From NCBI GenBank assembly GCA_008508345.1, contig QNGE01003037.1, forward strand, positions 1-64,000: a stretch of 64,000 nt of DNA. The letters are read 5' to 3'. How positions within the stretch are numbered: the stretch's first letter is position 1; each line of letters opens with the position of its first letter. The DNA is from Paragonimus westermani. Taxonomy: Eukaryota > Platyhelminthes > Trematoda > Plagiorchiida > Troglotrematidae. The notes below the pieces were generated by a model. That model searched no databases and was not told the DNA's origin. It saw only the letters and a list, made by a program, of their open reading frames with translations. Made by a program: the position numbers and the translations under genes. Below are positions 58,993 through 64,000 of the stretch, piece after piece.

Positions 58993-61900
58993 ATTAGAAA
59001 ATTGTAGTGATTATGGCCAGCGGTTTGGTCGGTGATGAAACTTAGTTGCGTCAGGTGAATCAAGTGGATGGGTTTTTCGGGTAAGTGATGCTCTGCTTCT
59101 GCACTGTTCTTGCCGTTCTTTGTTAATTACTTTCTTTACCATCCTGTTTCAAAGTTATGTAACTCCAGTATTTCTGTACGTCAGATCCGAAATTTTCTGC
59201 AGCCCATCAACGATCCGAACTCCCAGCACTCTTGTGTTCGGTCCACTGTTCTAAACGTTGCCGCCCATGCCCCTAACTTATGAATAATCCATCCAAGCGA
59301 ACTAAAAACTGAGGGATGTGACCATGAACGAATGTCCACCTTGTTAACTGCACGTTTTAATGACACTTAATTCATCCTGCATGCGACACTTATTACTGCC
59401 AAAGAATGCGTGTAATTCGCGGGGCTATTTCCGAATTACCCTACAGAACAGACTGGTGTCCAAGACAAGCTGTTAGGCGCTTCGATTCAATATTAGCAGT
59501 TTCATTTATGCGAATGTCTATACAAGAGTTTTTACAGATCGGAAGTTGAATCGATTACAAACTGAAAACAATTCCTATCGATACGAATTTCCTTCAGGAG
59601 CAAAATTCATGGATGGTTAAATAAACTTCGGTGATCTGAGCAATGAGCAATAAAAGTTTGACTGGAACAAAGTTTCTTGTGTTCTGATTTGTCGCGTTAG
59701 CCAAATTTTGTCCTCAACAGCCTTTTCCAAAAATGTTGTACCACTGCTAGAACAATGAATGCGACTAGACGTTCATTGTTTCTCTATAACAGAAATACTC
59801 ACTATTCATCTACAGGGACTAATGACTGTGAACCGTATCGTCGAAAAGTTCGAAACTAATTCGACAATTGCAACAAAACCGGAACTTTAGACTCGAATCA
59901 TCAGACCGATTTGATAGCTTGAAAGCGTTTTGAAGTAAGAATATGGATACTTGTGGAAGCAGCCAACTGGGACAAGTTTTCTAGAGGAGGTTGTTCAACA
60001 ACAACATGTGAATTGAGTGAAACTTTAGGTGACCAATTGTTTGTATCACCTCTGCAACGCACCGTCCTGTTGACAGCCGACGGGTTATCGCGCATGAAAC
60101 AACTGGACAACTCTTGAACTCGCCGCTACGTCCTCCTACAAACAGAGATGCGCATTAGTGTGTGAAAGATAAACCAAACTAACAATCTGATTGTTCAGCC
60201 TCTGATGGCAAGTGTCCCTTTTCTACCTTTTAGCCACATATGCAATAGTTTCTTCAGGACTTTGTCTTTACTCCTCTTGCATGATACTTTGACCCTGAAA
60301 GTTGGTTATCTAAACGCCTCCTGTTCGATTTGCCGTTTAATCACCACGGCAGATGCGACGTCATTACGGACTGCTGGAAGGACTAATTGACACGGTCAGT
60401 CGATAAAAAGTCGGCGAGTTGTGAAGTCTCTCCCCATTTGCATCTAACCACTACGCAGACTATGTCGGAGACCTTTCAGCTGTGTTCGATTTCATACAGA
60501 TGTTTGACGACAGATTACGCTGGCTTACCTTCTTGTGCGTCTCCTTCGGAACAGACGTTTTCATCACAACAGTTATAAGTGCCATTAATCGATTAAGCTC
60601 TCCAATGTTACACATTTCAACAAAGCAAAAACATGTGAATGGCCAACAAACTCTTTCGCGACAACTCATGTAAACATACATCATTGTCACCTTAGTGTAG
60701 GAGCTACCTACAGATGCCGCAGCTGTTTTGATACACTGGAATGGTGAGCTTTCATATAGAAATCGGGAATTTTATGACAGAAGAGAGAAGGATGAAATTG
60801 CACTTGAGCGGAGTTGGTCACATTTCAATTTGTGTTCAAGGCAGTAGGTGTGGACGTACAATATCCTCAATAACAACTTCAAAAGCAAGGTGCCATCAGG
60901 AGTTAAAACTTATCCGATTTCCCTCAGGACAGTATCACTGTTACAAGTCAAGTTCATTTTGCACACAAACCAGCACGGTGGGATACAGTATAACGATCTT
61001 TGTATCCCATGACATCTGTATTGTGTTATGAAGAGAACACGAAATGTCCGTCGGGTTATGTATGTAGCCTCATCGGATAAAGCGTCGAGGTTGATGGGGC
61101 TGGCTCTTTCGAAACATTTATTGTTATTTTACCTGTTAACCTCATAATCTTCTGTTTAACTCTATTTTGACGGGTGCTCGTCAACTCTGGTTCCATCGTG
61201 AACTTCGGTTGGTCTAATATTTTGCGCCTCTTGTCCACACCGGTATTCGTGGATTAAATTTGATTTCGTGAACAGAGGCGTCGCTTTCTTGACCAGAGTT
61301 GTGGGGAATCCGGTCCACCTCGTGTAAAACCATTGGTCTCACACCATATAGTGTGCGTGGAACAGCTAACCGCAGACGATTTTCGGCTAATCGACACTCG
61401 CTGTCTCCTCGGAATAGTAGTCGAAATGTTAGTTTTCTTAGGAACTGTGGATTACTTCATGTGCTTGTCGTGTTCCCTCACCTTGTGGATACTTTCCAAA
61501 GCCGTCGTCACGAAACGTCTGCTCTAGTTGACGTATTGCATTGCCTTGATTGTATTTAATGTTAATTCGAGTACAGACCACTTGTTGTTGGTGGCTGGAG
61601 CGAAACTGTCAGGCGCAGGTGTCCTCCGGTCCACTTACTCCATACGTTAAATGAATTACGAAATAGACTCGTTCACTCTCGTTGATATAGTTACCTCTAG
61701 GGTCACCAGCAGGTCAAGATTGCCCTTTTTAAAGTGTGAAATCTATTTGAAAGCAAACGGTTAATTTGTTCTGGTAAATTCACAGATGTCCCACACATAG
61801 TCAGACTAAATTAGAGCTATGGTTCATGTGGTTCATTATCTTTCGAGCATTGGGCTGTGAGGTTACCATTTTGAAACCTGATAGATGAACAGCTTGCCAA

Positions 61901-63216
61901 ACACTAATTTTCCATCTACGTGCACACTTATCTGTTTTTTGAGTGGACCTATTAGAGAGAATCTTTTTGTGGATAGAGCTCTTTCATCCAACCCCAAATC
62001 TATTATTACTGGTAGCCTCACATGGATAGGTATGGCTGATCTCTCTTTAAAGTGGATCCGTCCATTTAGGAAAAATTTTCCCCAGTCACTTGTATGTTTA
62101 CTCTAACGATGGACTATCTGATAACGATGGTGTTATCTGGTCACCCTCATGTGTATGCGGATAAACTTTCCTGGACTTTTTGAAATAGTGTATCATTCCT
62201 AAAAGAATAGACTGATTGATTCCAAGACTCTTTACACTGTTAATCACACGGTATTATATTTCGTTCTGGCGTTCTATCGCTTTAAAAGTTCCATTCTTTT
62301 ATCTCTCTCGAAATCAACAGTAATGCAAAGCTGGGACTAGCGAAAGATTAGTGTTATTTACGTGATTTTTTTCTGTCAGTGTCTTACAGCTTATAGACCT
62401 ATGCAGCTACATTTGGTTGTGACAGTAATATTGCAATAGAGTCGTGAAATTGAGGAACTTTTGACAAACGGTAACAACTGTGCATCGGATGAATGAGTCA
62501 CTAATTTTCCAGTTGAGCCTTAAGAGGTTTCAAGTCAGAAATCCATTACTTTTCCTACAATACTAATAGCAATCAATTACAGAAGTTAATGGTTGATACC
62601 AGGGACTTCCTGTGTTCATAAGATACCCTCTAGTCGTTTGTGGGGAAGTGATAATTCGACAACGCAATTCAATTCGTTGATTCTAAACACCTAATGTTTA
62701 AACAAATGGGATATTAGTTACAGCCATTTGTTCACCAAAAGCGATAACCATGTGGTTAGTGTAGTTTTCGGTCTTTCATTGCATATCGCTAATAGTCCAT
62801 GGGTTGTAGTCGATTTTAATCGGTTTTTGGACCACTCTATGAGTAACCAAAAAGCATACTGTGATCCGTATCTTTCCATTCTATTTCCCCTCTGATCCAC
62901 TCTAGGTTACTGGGTGGTATTGCTGGTTTGGCTGCTTGATTCAGCTGTGTTCTGATTGGGCAATACCGACAGTCGATAAACGTAAATTTGTCATTCTCGT
63001 TTGCTTGACTAGCTATGCGGTTCAGACGCTACCTATAGACTGGGTCCTGTGTATACGGTCTTTTTAACACTGGGGTTAGACGTTCGTCTGTGCGCACACA
63101 TTCACTACGGCTGTTTATGCGCCAATCACGCGTATCCTAGTAACTGGAGTGTAGTTAGAATACGTAACCTAATCAACCAGCAGTTTTTGTTAATTCGATA
63201 TGGAGTAAATATTCCC
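58993..63216. other. No supported gene
   Basis: Short frames only. A LTADGLSRM word near 60075-60100 recalls the end of gypsy RNase H but stands alone. The frames at 61299-61559 have no domain. Confidence 0.45.
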
Positions 63217-63606
63217 AACTCCTCATCAGTAATCTAAAATATCGTCTAACAGGTTTAACGAGATCAGTGATCTCGACCTGTATCGGAAGTTCTAATCGCG
63301 TGGTTATCGATTGGAGTTAACAGGACAGTTACTGTGCCTCCTCTCGAGACCCCGATCGGGCAAGCTGATCATTGCTCACAAGTGACGGTGACTAATGTGA
63401 GGTCAATGGCGCAGTGGTCAACACGGTTGCCTCATGATTGGAATGTCCGAAGTTCAAATCCCGGCCGTGGCAAGGATATGCACTACTGCTGAGCCCTACT
63501 GAGAGGGAAACTCGAGTCTTGTGCTTGTTTTCGAAAGAGGCTGACTGGAAATTCTATTTGAATGCAAAGGCTGCGATCGAATGTGAGTGATGGCCAACTT
63601 GAAAAG
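63217..63606 (+). repeat. SINE-B copy with intact pol III boxes
   Basis: Begins with the CTCATCAGTAATCTAAAATA linker and a full L module (GAGATCAGTGATCTCGACCTG-type palindrome, GATTGGAGTTAACAGGACAG). A deletion removes GTTTGG..ATTCGG, and the sequence passes at CTAATGTGAGGTCA into the S module. Box A TGGCGCAGTGG starts at 63407 and box B at about 63449-63461. The end is GGCCAACTTGAAAAG. Similarity to the 33.9 kb copy in the S head is near complete, so both are young. Confidence 0.85.
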
Positions 63607-64000
63607 TAAATAGTCCGTTTAATTGGTGAAACTAATGTGTATACCCAATATGATTCTTTGATGACCAGTAGATGAAACGAGGGACGTTGAGCACTTTCGT
63701 GTTGTTCTTCGCGTTTTTCAGTGGGTTAAAGTCCATCCTTAGGAAACTGTTAGAAACCGTCGATAGTACTTCCAATCTCAATCTTATTTCAGGAATGTGC
63801 AACAGTACATTCTTTGTCCTCCTAAAAAAATGCGATTACTGTACTTTTTTTAAAAAACGAGCCAACTATGTTTAATCTGATTCACACGTGCAGCTGAGTC
63901 CGTCTGCAATAAAAACCAGTGTCTGTATCCCGCTAATTATGTACAGCATTGTGGTTAGTTTGCTATTGCTTGGAGCGCGCAAATCAGTTTTCTTATTTGC
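63607..64000. other. No gene seen
   Basis: A 67-codon plus frame at 63672-63875 has no recognisable domain. Confidence 0.5.

Noticed and set aside
59930..60110. Gypsy RNase H fragment (DTCGSSQLGQVF then LTADGLSRM)
   Set aside because: Two weak matches, far too close together and in different frames; could be chance.

Overview
The window looks like gene-poor, transposon-rich DNA from an animal, most likely a flatworm and probably a digenean trematode. The reasons are a moderate AT bias, no CpG depletion visible by eye, one long animal-like coding exon in 64 kb, and a repeat mix of Penelope-like elements with a GIY-YIG endonuclease, Ty3/gypsy-type LTR elements, a LINE and two tRNA-derived SINE families. 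The species cannot be fixed from the sequence alone. There is nothing prokaryotic: no operons, rRNA or CRISPR.

Layout. 1-1423 (-) is a broken Ty3/gypsy copy carrying gag, protease and reverse transcriptase, with a small palindrome-bearing insertion inside the RT. 2.4 kb and 22.3 kb hold two copies of one tRNA-headed SINE (SINE-A). 6.3-6.9 kb holds an inverted cluster of a second SINE (SINE-B), with further copies at 14.8, 33.9, 45.1, 50.0 and 63.2 kb. 11.7-12.5 kb (-) is a LINE 3' relic. 16.9 and 58.7 kb share a duplicated Cys-rich open segment. 19.4 kb may hold an RT scrap. 23.6-25.3 kb is the only convincing gene: a CpG-rich upstream region, a splice acceptor, and a 277-codon Ser/Asn/Pro-rich exon (+). 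29.5, 43.4-43.8 and 46.1-46.7 kb are three 3' ends of one LTR-element family with a very short LTR. The 43 kb copy abuts a gag/protease relic. 44.2 kb has a 16-bp inverted repeat around a hammerhead-like motif. 47.8-48.1 kb (-) is an integrase relic. 51.75-53.43 kb (+) is a Penelope-like element, with a 5'-truncated relative at 37.8 kb.

Apart from the 24.4 kb exon the window is built from decayed mobile elements, so there is no gene network to describe. Most other open frames are of a length expected by chance. The most useful leads are the nested palindromic insertion in the gypsy RT, the hammerhead-like inverted repeat, the 174-bp coding tandem repeat upstream of the short LTR, and the duplicated Cys-rich segment of unknown identity.
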